A stretch of DNA of 64,000 nucleotides. Source: Emticicia sp031378345 (GTDB lineage Bacteria; Bacteroidota; Bacteroidia; Cytophagales; Spirosomataceae). Below are positions 52,403 through 60,841 of the stretch, one piece after another. Within the stretch, counting starts at the first letter, position 1. Every line of letters begins with the position of its first letter. The stretch spans positions 1 to 64,000 of the forward strand of contig JANNDY010000032.1 in NCBI GenBank assembly GCA_031378345.1. The letters are read 5' to 3'. Both the position numbers and the translations under genes were made by a program. The notes below the pieces were generated by a model. The model was not told the DNA's origin. It searched no databases and saw only the letters and a list, made by a program, of their open reading frames with translations.

Positions 52403-54499
52403 TTAAGCAAGCTCTAATTCATTTCTTAATTCTTCACGAATAATCATTGATTTTTTCAAGAATTCTTCAGATTCTGTAATATAAACAAGTGCAAATGCTT
52501 GACTTGGCTCATTTTGATTAATTTGAAGCACTTTTTCCTTGAAATTTCCACCAAATTCTTCTGCAAAATGTTTATCAAATTCTGAAATAATGCCATGTTG
52601 GGTATTGCAACTAACATTTTTTTCAAGCAAAATCGCTTTTGCAGTATTTATTTGAGATTGATATGCATAATAAATGGCATCTGCCCAACGGCTTTCGCTG
52701 TAAGCTTCTTTAGCCCAATTGATTTTTTCTTCCGATTCGTAGAAAATGGTAGCAACCAAATCAATTATTACACTTGCACATTCGCCAACTCCGATTTCTG
52801 TTTGGAAAATTTCATCACGACCCCAATCAACAAAATCTGTGTCAATTAAAGTTGTCAAATCTGCCAAAGGTTTCAATAAAGTATAAAAATATTTTTCGCC
52901 TTGGCGGTCATAATAATCATTGAAATATTCACCTTCAAAACCATTGGTTTCATAATCATTCAAGATAATTCTCAATAATTGTGGGCCTCTTTTACTTGGA
53001 ACTTTTATCACTTTATCAGAAATTCTCCCTGCACCATTTCCCAATGTTCCACCGCCCAAAAGGACTTGAAGAGCAGGAAGAACCTTTCCAGCAGCCTTCA
53101 ACGAACTTCCATGAAAGCCAATATGTGCCATGCTGTGTTGTCCGCAAGCATTCATGCAACCCGAAATCTTGATTTGCATATTGTTTTCTTCAATCAACTC
53201 TGGGAAGTCTTCACGAAGCACTTTTTCAAATTCTAAAGTGATGCTTGTACTGTCCGAAATAGCTAAATTACAAGTATCAGTGCCGGGGCAAGCTGTTATA
53301 TTTGCAATGCTATTTGCTCCCGGAGAAGCCAAATTAAATTCACTTAAAACTTCAAAAATATAGGGCAAGTTTTCTTCTTTCACAAAACGCAACAAAAGAC
53401 CTTGATTTACTGTAACTCTCACATCATCAGCCACATAGCCCGATAATTTTTCAATTAAATTACGAGAAACTATACTTGAAATATTCCCCAAAGGAACTCT
53501 AATAAATACACCAAAATTGCCTTTTTGTTTTTGTTCAAAAACATTGGTTTTGTGCCAGTTTGAATATAGTTCTGAATTCTGAATTCTGAGTTCTGAGTTT
53601 TCATTTATCACAGAAGCATTAGCTATTTTAGTTCCAAAAGTTTCGGTATCAACTTTAAATGATTTTACTTTTAGTGAAAGTTTTTCTGCTTCAACCAATT
53701 CCATGAATGCCTCAAAACCAATTTTTGCAATTAAAAATTTCAAGCGTGCTTTGTGTCTTGAATTTCGTTCACCATGACGGTCGAAAACTCTCAAAACAGC
53801 TTCAGTAAAAGGTATTATTTGGTCTTCTTCCAAGAATTCATAAGCGACATGAGCCAATTGTGGTTGAGCCCCTAAGCCACCGCCAAGCATAATTTTAAAG
53901 CCTCGTTTACCATCTTGCATTTTTGGAATAAAGCCCAAGTCGTGCATATAACTTAGTGCTGTATCTTCGTCTGTACTTGAAAATGACATTTTGAATTTAC
54001 GCCCCATTTCCTGACAAATCGGGTTGCGGAGAAAATATTCAAACGTTGCATGTACATAAGGAGTTACATCAAAAAGCTCATTTGGGTCTATGCCTGCGGT
54101 AGGAGAGGCGGTAATATTTCTAACAGTGTTGCCACAGGCTTCACGTAAAGTAATGTTTTCTTCCTCTAATTTTGACCATAATTCGGGCGTACGCTCCAAA
54201 CTTACGAAGTGAATCTGAATATCTTGGCGAGTGGTAAGGTGAAGATTGCCCGTAGAATATTCGTCCGAAATATCAGCAATTCTTTGCCATTGATTCAAAT
54301 TCATTTTACCATAAGGCAACTTGATTCTGACCATCTGAACACCTTGCTGACGTTGTCCATACACGCCACGGGCTAATCTTAAACTTCTAAATTTTTCTTC
54401 ATGAATTTTTCCTTCACGAAACATTCTAATTTTCTTTTCTAAATCAATAATGTCTTTTTCTACTAAAGGATTTTCTAATTCTGTCCGAAAACTTTGCAT
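52403..54499 (-). CDS. cysI: Sulfite reductase hemoprotein with HEPN-like C-terminal extension
   Basis: A 698-residue nitrite/sulfite reductase. The siroheme/4Fe-4S cysteines are in NITACPGTDTCNLA and IKISGCMNACGQHSMAHIGFHG. The catalytic part ends near residue 565, and a helical extension of about 130 residues (WAKEAYSESRWADAIYYAYQSQINTAK...) follows, resembling a HEPN-type domain; such fusions are usual in Bacteroidota. Residues 301-310 (NSELRIQNSEL region) come from a heptad array inside the gene. The role is six-electron reduction of sulfite. A promoter and a palindrome lie upstream. Confidence 0.93.
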   Translation of the reverse strand: MQSFRTELENPLVEKDIIDLEKKIRMFREGKIHEEKFRSLRLARGVYGQRQQGVQMVRIKLPYGKMNLNQWQRIADISDEYSTGNLHLTTRQDIQIHFVSLERTPELWSKLEEENITLREACGNTVRNITASPTAGIDPNELFDVTPYVHATFEYFLRNPICQEMGRKFKMSFSSTDEDTALSYMHDLGFIPKMQDGKRGFKIMLGGGLGAQPQLAHVAYEFLEEDQIIPFTEAVLRVFDRHGERNSRHKARLKFLIAKIGFEAFMELVEAEKLSLKVKSFKVDTETFGTKIANASVINENSELRIQNSELYSNWHKTNVFEQKQKGNFGVFIRVPLGNISSIVSRNLIEKLSGYVADDVRVTVNQGLLLRFVKEENLPYIFEVLSEFNLASPGANSIANITACPGTDTCNLAISDSTSITLEFEKVLREDFPELIEENNMQIKISGCMNACGQHSMAHIGFHGSSLKAAGKVLPALQVLLGGGTLGNGAGRISDKVIKVPSKRGPQLLRIILNDYETNGFEGEYFNDYYDRQGEKYFYTLLKPLADLTTLIDTDFVDWGRDEIFQTEIGVGECASVIIDLVATIFYESEEKINWAKEAYSESRWADAIYYAYQSQINTAKAILLEKNVSCNTQHGIISEFDKHFAEEFGGNFKEKVLQINQNEPSQAFALVYITESEEFLKKSMIIREELRNELELA
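53570..53597. repeat. In-frame heptad array inside cysI
   Basis: Four exact units TTCTGAA, TTCTGAA, TTCTGAG, TTCTGAG. Read on the minus strand they encode ENSELRIQNSEL in a loop between the two ferredoxin-like halves of the reductase, at about residues 301-310. It keeps the frame. Confidence 0.82.
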
Positions 54500-54522
54500 A
54501 ATTTTTCTTTGGTTTAATTATG

Positions 54523-54530
54523 CAAAGATA
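54523..54530 (-). promoter_or_regulatory. -7 element of cysI
   Basis: TATCTTTG on the minus strand fits the Bacteroidota TAnnTTTG element and lies 24 bases upstream of the start codon. No clear TTTG is seen at the usual distance, as expected for a regulated promoter. Confidence 0.45.
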
Positions 54531-54536
54531 TATAAA

Positions 54537-54555
54537 CTCTATAATATTAATAGAC
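54537..54555. promoter_or_regulatory. Palindrome (C/G)TCTAT-N7-ATAGAC upstream of cysI
   Basis: It matches the peroxiredoxin palindrome (25553-25571) in arms and spacer except one base. It lies 38 bases upstream of the cysI start and just upstream of the -7 element, in the promoter spacer, where a bound protein would block or alter transcription. Confidence 0.5.
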
Positions 54556-54635
54556 TTTACAGGGTTATTTTTAAAATTTCTTTTTTTAGTACAATTTTAA
54601 AGTGTTTTTGTAATAAAAATTATTAAAAATTTATT

Positions 54636-55547
54636 TTATATTTTGTAAATTTTGCCTTCTTCCGCCAAAAAAGAATTTTCAAAAATCTCTTTTGCTTCAA
54701 ATAAATGACTCTCTAAAGTTTTGTAACGAGAAGAATAATGACCAATTATTAGTTGACGAGTATTGATTTTATTGGCAATATTTGCGGCTTGTCTGGCAGT
54801 AGAATGATTGGTTTGTTCCGCACGTCTGAGTTCAGCATCAGTGAATGTTGCCTCGTGGTAAATGGCATCAACTCCTTGTAATTGCTTGATTTTCAGTTCA
54901 TTATAAGCTGTATCGGAACAGTATGCAAAAGATTTTGAAACCGAACCCGCACTCGTATAGTCTTTGTTTTTGAAAATTTCTCCGTTAAATTCGTCTTTAA
55001 TATCCAAGCCCTCTTTCAGCATTTTGATATATGGAATCGGGAAGTTTTCAGGAAGTTTTTCAGCTAAAATTTTTCTTTTAGATTCTTTTGTCCGAAATAA
55101 AAATCCACAGCAAGGGATTCTGTGGTGAAGTGGAATTGTTTCGACAGAAACTAAATTTGTATCAAGAATTTGATTGATATTTTCAGTGTCAGTTTCAACA
55201 AAATTGATTTTATAATTGATTTTTGTTTCAGAATGTTTGAATTGAATAGTCAAAATTTCATCTAAACCACGTGGAGCAAAAATAGTTAAGTCTTCTTTTC
55301 GTTGGTTCATATTCCAACTTGAAAGCAAACCAATAAGTCCAAAATAATGGTCGCCATGAAGATGACTGATGAAAATATGACGAATGCGGGTATATTTTAC
55401 TTTGTTTTCGAGAAGTCGGTATTGCGTCCCTTCGCCACAATCTATCAAAAATGATTCATTTTCAACTGATAATAAAAAAGCTGATGGGTTGCGATTTGTA
55501 ACAGGGGTTGCTGAACCAGTACCAAGAACTAAAAATTCAAAATTCAT
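54636..55547 (-). CDS. rnz: Ribonuclease Z
   Basis: A 303-residue metallo-beta-lactamase fold protein. The metal-binding motif HLHGDH is at residues 62-67, with later ligands in YCSDTAYNE and IGHYSSRY. It cuts tRNA precursors at the 3' end. The N-terminal LGTGSATPVTNRNPSAFLL is typical. It follows the STAS-protein gene on the same strand, with a 64-base gap to its start. Confidence 0.95.
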   Translation of the reverse strand: MNFEFLVLGTGSATPVTNRNPSAFLLSVENESFLIDCGEGTQYRLLENKVKYTRIRHIFISHLHGDHYFGLIGLLSSWNMNQRKEDLTIFAPRGLDEILTIQFKHSETKINYKINFVETDTENINQILDTNLVSVETIPLHHRIPCCGFLFRTKESKRKILAEKLPENFPIPYIKMLKEGLDIKDEFNGEIFKNKDYTSAGSVSKSFAYCSDTAYNELKIKQLQGVDAIYHEATFTDAELRRAEQTNHSTARQAANIANKINTRQLIIGHYSSRYKTLESHLFEAKEIFENSFLAEEGKIYKI

Positions 55548-55611
55548 GTTTAATGCAAGTTTTAAATCAAGTTAACTTGCTGATTATCAAGTAATTGTGT
55601 TTGTATTAAAT

Positions 55612-56034
55612 TTAAAACTTCCCTTCTGTAAACCCGTTGTCTTCGCCCAAATCAAACTCATCGTCATGTTCTTCTTTGAAATCATTTTCCAAATCATTCA
55701 TAAAAACAGCATCAATGCCTTCATCGGTTGTAGGTAAAATGATGAGTTCGGGGATTTTTTCTGAATCAATTCGGTCGAGTAAATCATCATCTTTTGAGCA
55801 GATAATGAAAAGCCCCTGCTCAGTGCGACAAACTTTTGTTGCTTTTCGAATCAATGAAAGTCCAGCTTCATCAATTTCAGTAATTTTACTAAAATCCACA
55901 ACCATATTATTCAGCCCTTCACGATAAAGTACCACGACTAATTTCTCAAATTCAGCGGTGATATTTTTGTCAAATGCAGTTTCATCTATTTCAATGAGTA
56001 CATAATGTTCGGTTTTGTCAATTTTGTAATTCAT
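55612..56034 (-). CDS. STAS-domain protein (anti-sigma-factor-antagonist like)
   Basis: A 140-residue protein from the ATG at 56032-56034; a frame to 56064 would add ten residues before the domain. Residues 1-105 form a STAS fold (NNMVVDFSKITEIDEAGLSLI, typical DFS-x5-D-x-G), and the last 35 residues are strongly acidic (NDFKEEHDDEFDLGEDNG). The serine that is phosphorylated in SpoIIAA is replaced by Glu-Ala in this motif, so regulation by phosphorylation is doubtful. It is paired with rnz. Confidence 0.78.
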   Translation of the reverse strand: MNYKIDKTEHYVLIEIDETAFDKNITAEFEKLVVVLYREGLNNMVVDFSKITEIDEAGLSLIRKATKVCRTEQGLFIICSKDDDLLDRIDSEKIPELIILPTTDEGIDAVFMNDLENDFKEEHDDEFDLGEDNGFTEGKF

Positions 56035-56112
56035 AATGGGATGGCGTTTGGAAGTCTGTTGCAAATTTAGGTGAAATTTTTGTTTTCACGAAAATTTGCA
56101 CTAAAAATAGGT

Positions 56113-57000
56113 TTAAATTTTATCTAAAACCCAATCGAAAATTGTATTTATTGAACGTATTTTATTGGCAAAATATTTTAGAGTTGATTTCTCTATTGGA
56201 TTCGGTAATCCAAAGTTTGGTGCGATTTTTCGAATAGTTTTATAAGAATATTTATTTAGTAAGTTTTCATAGGTTTTCCAATATTTCATTCTTTTAAAAT
56301 TAATCGAAATTAATGGTTGTTTATTGCTAAACCATTGGTTATCAATGATTTGTAGTTTTCTTTCGGGCAAATTCCAAAAACCAATATTAATACCTTCGTG
56401 TTTCTCAATATAAACATTTTCAAACAAAGTTGGCACGTGTTCAAGCCAAAGTTGGTCAGCATTTAAGCCTTTACATAAATCTCTAAATCCTTTATTTTTT
56501 GTATTATTACTCCACCAATTTAGAAATTTTGTTGTTTCATAAGACTGTTTCAATCCAAAAAATCCTGAGTGAAAAATTCCAGTATTCAAAATCTGTTTTT
56601 CGTCAGGATGAACACCAGCATGAATTAATTGAGGAATAATGATAATATCTTGATTATCAAGTGTTTGTGAAATAAAATTAAAAGAATTATAAAGATAAGA
56701 AGTGCAGTCGAAATATATAATTTTGTCCGATTTTTGAATAAAATGCTTTGCAAAAAACGGTTTGCAATTATCTGACAATTCGCTATATGAATATTTATTT
56801 GTCATTAAAGTGAATTCTGGAATCTCAATATCAGTAATGTCAATAATTGGATAGGGCGATTTTATGGAACTTGGGATATTTTGTTTTTTATCAACCAAAC
56901 CTATAAAATATTCTGTGTTAGTATTTTGAGATTTTATAGAATCTCCCAAAACAAAGGCATGAGCAAGTTGATTGATATGACAAACGGTGAATATGAGCAT
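56113..57000 (-). CDS. GT8-like glycosyltransferase with altered DxD motif
   Basis: A 295-residue protein related along its length to the gene at 58055-59035 (LIFTVCHINQLAHAFVLGDS; NTGIFHSGFFGL; DLCKGLNADQLWLEHVPTLF). In that paralogue the metal-binding motif reads DPD; here it reads Asp98-Cys-Thr100, so the second acid is missing. It may be a weakly active or noncatalytic transferase. Its start lies one base after the GT9 gene, and it is the last gene of the glycan operon, 78 bases before the STAS gene. Confidence 0.65.
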   Translation of the reverse strand: MLIFTVCHINQLAHAFVLGDSIKSQNTNTEYFIGLVDKKQNIPSSIKSPYPIIDITDIEIPEFTLMTNKYSYSELSDNCKPFFAKHFIQKSDKIIYFDCTSYLYNSFNFISQTLDNQDIIIIPQLIHAGVHPDEKQILNTGIFHSGFFGLKQSYETTKFLNWWSNNTKNKGFRDLCKGLNADQLWLEHVPTLFENVYIEKHEGINIGFWNLPERKLQIIDNQWFSNKQPLISINFKRMKYWKTYENLLNKYSYKTIRKIAPNFGLPNPIEKSTLKYFANKIRSINTIFDWVLDKI

Positions 57001-57001
57001 T

Positions 57002-58051
57002 TTAATTTAAAATTTTTGTGTTTTCAATTTCCAAAATCACTTTTTCAACAGGAATTTCTGAGCTTGGTCCATCAGAATTTCTAATTATAATTGCATTTTC
57101 ACCAGATTTGTATTTTCCCGAATAGGGGATATGATTCGTGAAATTCTCTAATTTACCAATCATAATTATGCCAAAAGTTCCAACAGCATTTGCCAAGTGT
57201 GCAGGTCCACTATCAACGCCAATAAATAAATCAGCACGCTTGATAACTTCTGCCGTTTCTAAAATACTTAGTTTACCACACAAATTTGTATATCGGGTTG
57301 AAGAAATGTATAATTCACTTGCTAAACCAATCTCAACCACCTGATGAGTAGTATTTTGTATTAAATAATTGACTAATTCTTTCCATTTTGAACTATCCCA
57401 ATTTCTACTATTTTGTGCAGATTGACAATGAATTACGACAAGGTTATTTGGTAAATTCAATGAATCGATTTTTGCAATTTGTTCTTCTTGAATATAGATT
57501 TTTGGCGAAATATCTTCAATTGATAATCCTGCAATTTTTTGTTGAACTGTAAGTAAATTTCCCTGAAAATAATAATTCTGAATTATTATATTTTTAGCAT
57601 CAGCTTCTGGATTTTGTACATAAATATTGCACGTTGAGCAATAACTATTATTCCGAAATTGTAGGTTAAAGATTTTATCAAAAATATCTGATTCTATGAG
57701 AAGTTTTCGTTGATGAGAACAAAATTCTTCAATAATATTATCAATATTTGGGTTATTTTCAAGCAATTCTTTAAAAATTGGCTTAACTATCCAAATAATA
57801 TAATCATCAGGATATAGTTTTCTGATTTGTCGAGAAATAGGTTCTCCAGCAACAATATCACCAAATTGTTGGGTTAAAATAATAGCAATTACCTTTTTTT
57901 TACTTGTAGTAAATCTTATTTTTAATAGAAAAATTTTAAAATATTCTTTCAAAAAATACAAATAAACTTTGAAAATATGAGTATATTTTCTGTAACGATG
58001 TGACCAAAGAAGATAAGTTGGATAACCCGAATGTTCAACAATTTTCAGCAT
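57002..58051 (-). CDS. Glycosyltransferase family 9 (heptosyltransferase-like)
   Basis: A 349-residue GT-B protein. The N-terminus has IAIILTQQFGDIVAGEPI, the start of the acceptor domain, and the second half has VVIHCQSAQNSRNWDSSKWKELV and LFIGVDSGPAHLANAVG, both GT9 donor-site signatures. GT9 enzymes transfer heptose from ADP-heptose to lipopolysaccharide. GmhA in the same operon supports heptose use. It lies between the two GT8-like genes with gaps of 1 and 3 bases. Confidence 0.88.
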   Translation of the reverse strand: MLKIVEHSGYPTYLLWSHRYRKYTHIFKVYLYFLKEYFKIFLLKIRFTTSKKKVIAIILTQQFGDIVAGEPISRQIRKLYPDDYIIWIVKPIFKELLENNPNIDNIIEEFCSHQRKLLIESDIFDKIFNLQFRNNSYCSTCNIYVQNPEADAKNIIIQNYYFQGNLLTVQQKIAGLSIEDISPKIYIQEEQIAKIDSLNLPNNLVVIHCQSAQNSRNWDSSKWKELVNYLIQNTTHQVVEIGLASELYISSTRYTNLCGKLSILETAEVIKRADLFIGVDSGPAHLANAVGTFGIIMIGKLENFTNHIPYSGKYKSGENAIIIRNSDGPSSEIPVEKVILEIENTKILN

Positions 58052-58054
58052 AAA

Positions 58055-59035
58055 TCATGATTCAATTAAATTTGCCAATTTTTCTAAAGGTAATTTAAGG
58101 TATTTTCTTATTCTCAAATATCGTTTTATTTTCTTGGGTTTTATATAATCGCATTTGAAGTTTTTCCAGTATAATTCGTTGTTTGTCAATAAACGATTTT
58201 TGTATAATTCAAAGAGTGGTACAATGTCAAAACGACTTTCGAAATTGATTCTATTTTGGTATTTTGAAACCTCATTGGGTTTTGCAATTAAGTAACCACT
58301 GTAATGAAAAAACTGTAAAGGAAGATACTCATTTATGTACCATTTATTTTCTTTCAGAGAACAAAATCGTTCGTGCAAATTCCAATAAGCAACATTGTTT
58401 CCTAAGTGCTTGTCTATCAATACTTTGTCGAAATAGACAGGTAAAAATTCTGCCCAATGTTGGTCTACAAAAAGCCCATTACAGAGGTCAATAATACATT
58501 CTTTTTCGAGTTTTTGGCACCACCAATTGACCATTTTTTGAGCAGATTCTGAGCGACTAATTGCTACAAATCCAAAGTTAAAAACTCCTGTATTCACTAT
58601 ATCTTCTTCGTTTTGCCAAAGCGTATCATTATATGGTGTTGTGATATGTGGAGTAACAATAATATTGTATTTTTCTAAGTTTTTGCAAAGATGATTCAAC
58701 TTATCAAAAATAATAATATCAGGGTCGAAATAAATAATATTTGTAATATCAGGTCTGTTTTTCAAGAAATAATCGAAGTAATAAGGCTTGACAGCAGTGT
58801 TCAATTCGGTAATATCATATCGTTCGCACATTCCCTCAAAATCTGGAATATTGATTTTATCAACCTCCAAAAGCGTATAATTTGGCAGTTTTGATTGGTC
58901 AATTTTCTTAGTTTCGAGTTTATCAACTAAGCCGATTATGAATTCAATATCGGGGTTTTGTTCAAATAAAGAATCTCCAAGCGTATGTGCTTGTGCCAAA
59001 TAATTGACCGAACAAAGTGTAAAAACGAGAGTCAT
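58055..59035 (-). CDS. GT8-like glycosyltransferase
   Basis: A 326-residue protein from the ATG at 59033-59035; a TTG at 59041 is an alternative. The metal-binding DPD is at residues 104-106 (IYFDPDIIIF), as in GT8-type nucleotide-diphospho-sugar transferases, and a DQHWAE acceptor segment lies near residue 195. It is a paralogue of the gene at 56113-57000. The donor sugar is unknown. A heptad array separates it from the GT4 gene upstream. Confidence 0.75.
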   Translation of the reverse strand: MTLVFTLCSVNYLAQAHTLGDSLFEQNPDIEFIIGLVDKLETKKIDQSKLPNYTLLEVDKINIPDFEGMCERYDITELNTAVKPYYFDYFLKNRPDITNIIYFDPDIIIFDKLNHLCKNLEKYNIIVTPHITTPYNDTLWQNEEDIVNTGVFNFGFVAISRSESAQKMVNWWCQKLEKECIIDLCNGLFVDQHWAEFLPVYFDKVLIDKHLGNNVAYWNLHERFCSLKENKWYINEYLPLQFFHYSGYLIAKPNEVSKYQNRINFESRFDIVPLFELYKNRLLTNNELYWKNFKCDYIKPKKIKRYLRIRKYLKLPLEKLANLIES

Positions 59036-59042
59036 AAGCAAT

Positions 59043-59084
59043 GACGAATGTAGAATGACGATTTACGAATTTTAATGACGATTT
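59043..59084. repeat. Heptad array (GACGAAT type) in the glycan operon
   Basis: Six units GACGAAT, GTAGAAT, GACGATT, TACGAAT, TTTAATG, ACGATTT, filling the 51-base gap between the GT4 and GT8-like genes. Same family as 10587-10633 and 24645-24665. Confidence 0.72.
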
Positions 59085-59092
59085 TCCACTTT

Positions 59093-60256
59093 TTAACCGA
59101 GCGAAGGCGAGGTTAGAAGTTTTTCAATTTTTATTACTGAATTTTCAAAACTATATTTTTCTAATACTTTATTTTTAGCATTTTCTCCTAATTTTTTAAT
59201 TATTTGAGGATTTTTATATAACTCAAGAATCTTATTTGCCATTTCAGAGGTATCTAAATAATCAACAAGAACCCCAGCATTATCTTCAATAAATTCTGAA
59301 CAACCACCTGTTTTTTTAAATCCTATTATAGCTTTTTGTGCAAGTGCCGCTTCGAGCATTACCAAAGGAAAAGGGTCTTCACGTGATACTATCGTAAAAA
59401 TATCCAAACAATTTATTAGTTCAATAGCATCTGATGTTGGTTCAATAAAAGTAATGTATTTCGACAAGCCCATTTTTTCAATATCATAACAAACTTGCCC
59501 ATAATATTCGCCTTCTTTTTTTACTCCAATCCAAACAAAATGAAAGTTTTCATTACCATTATTTACAATTCGTTCAACAACATTTACAAAAACATCAATT
59601 CCTTTTCTCCATTCAGCATTTCCACAACCACCTACTAAAAAAGCATTTTGAGGTAAATTGTAATTTTTCTTAATCGCTTGATTATCAGCATTTTGGGTTC
59701 TTAAAAGTACATTTTCATTTTCGACAAAGGAATGAATAATAACAGTTTTTTCGACAGGGTAATTATGTTTTTCAATAATGTTTTCGGCTACGGCATTCGA
59801 GCATGCAATAATTTTTGTTGCATTATCAAACAAAAAAACTCTATCAGTTTTGGTCGAATATAATTGTATTGAAAATTCGAGTTCATGAATATGAATATAA
59901 AGTGGTATTTTGAGTAAACCAAATAAATTGGGTAGGATGGAAGCCGTTGCAATGGTATTTGCATAAATTATGTCAAAATTTTCATTTACTAAAAAATCAT
60001 TATTTTGTTGTTGTTTAAGTGGCTTTCCGATTAATTTAGCAATAGTTTTTTTATAAATGGTTTTTCGTTCAACTAAATCTGTATTAGAATATCTTGAAAT
60101 GCCACAAAATTTTTCAAATTCTTTTTCTAAAATACCGCCACTTAGTAATAATAGGTGCATAGAAAATCCTTTTTGTTGAAGATATTTCATAATATTCAGC
60201 AAAAAAAGTTGAGCTCCTGCTCGGTTTGCGTCATGGCTAACAAAAAGGATTTTCAT
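59093..60256 (-). CDS. Glycosyltransferase family 4
   Basis: A 387-residue GT-B enzyme. The N-terminus (VSHDANRAGAQLFLLNIMKYL) and the donor segment SREDPFPLVMLEAALAQKAIIG with its acid pair are typical of GT4. Its last residues, SPSLG, are encoded by a GC-rich sequence related to the hairpin family at 9791-9841. It begins 3 bases after gmhA. The sugar is unknown. Confidence 0.9.
   Translation of the reverse strand: MKILFVSHDANRAGAQLFLLNIMKYLQQKGFSMHLLLLSGGILEKEFEKFCGISRYSNTDLVERKTIYKKTIAKLIGKPLKQQQNNDFLVNENFDIIYANTIATASILPNLFGLLKIPLYIHIHELEFSIQLYSTKTDRVFLFDNATKIIACSNAVAENIIEKHNYPVEKTVIIHSFVENENVLLRTQNADNQAIKKNYNLPQNAFLVGGCGNAEWRKGIDVFVNVVERIVNNGNENFHFVWIGVKKEGEYYGQVCYDIEKMGLSKYITFIEPTSDAIELINCLDIFTIVSREDPFPLVMLEAALAQKAIIGFKKTGGCSEFIEDNAGVLVDYLDTSEMANKILELYKNPQIIKKLGENAKNKVLEKYSFENSVIKIEKLLTSPSLG
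59095..59111. repeat. CCGAGCG-family GC-rich site at the end of a GT4 gene
   Basis: CCGAGCGAAGGCGAGG resembles the arm of the 9791-9841 element. It covers the stop region of the GT4 gene, where it encodes the terminal SPSLG residues. Confidence 0.5.
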
Positions 60257-60259
60257 GTT

Positions 60260-60838
60260 TTACAATACTTTTTTTTCTATCAACATGATTAAAATATGGA
60301 TTACTTTAATATGAATTTCTTGGATTCTGTCGGCATAACCAAAATGGGGTACACGAATTTCGACATCTGCCATTCCTGCTAATTTTCCACCATCTTTTCC
60401 CGAAAAAATGATAATTTTCATGCCTTTTTCACGGGCAGCACTTACAGCATTAATGATATTTTTAGAATTTCCACTGGTGCTTATTCCTAATAAAACATCT
60501 CCAGAATTGCCCAAACCTTCAATAAATCGTGAAAAAATATAGTCAAATCCATAGTCATTTCCAGTGCAAGAAATATGGCTTACATCAGAAATTGCTATTG
60601 CAGCCAGTGATTTTCGGTTTTCACGATAACGCCCCGAAAGTTCTTCTGCAAAGTGCATGGCATCGCAATGTGAGCCACCATTGCCACAAGAAATGATTTT
60701 ATTGCCTGATTTTATTGCATTTGCCATCAAATCTGCTGCAAGTTCAATGTTTTTTAGATTTTCACTATCGCAAATAAAATCATTCAACACTTTTTGTGCT
60801 TCATTTAACTCTGATAATATCTCGTTATAATTATTCAT
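60260..60838 (-). CDS. gmhA: Phosphoheptose isomerase
   Basis: A 192-residue SIS-domain protein. SCGNGGSHCDAMHFAEELSGRY near residues 50-72 has the phosphate loop and active-site Glu of GmhA, and GISTSGNSKNII follows. It turns sedoheptulose 7-phosphate into heptose 7-phosphate, the first step to ADP- or GDP-heptose. Later heptose genes are not in this window. It is spaced 3 bases from both GT4 neighbours, so it is part of the glycan operon. Confidence 0.95.
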   Translation of the reverse strand: MNNYNEILSELNEAQKVLNDFICDSENLKNIELAADLMANAIKSGNKIISCGNGGSHCDAMHFAEELSGRYRENRKSLAAIAISDVSHISCTGNDYGFDYIFSRFIEGLGNSGDVLLGISTSGNSKNIINAVSAAREKGMKIIIFSGKDGGKLAGMADVEIRVPHFGYADRIQEIHIKVIHILIMLIEKKVL

Positions 60839-60841
60839 AAG

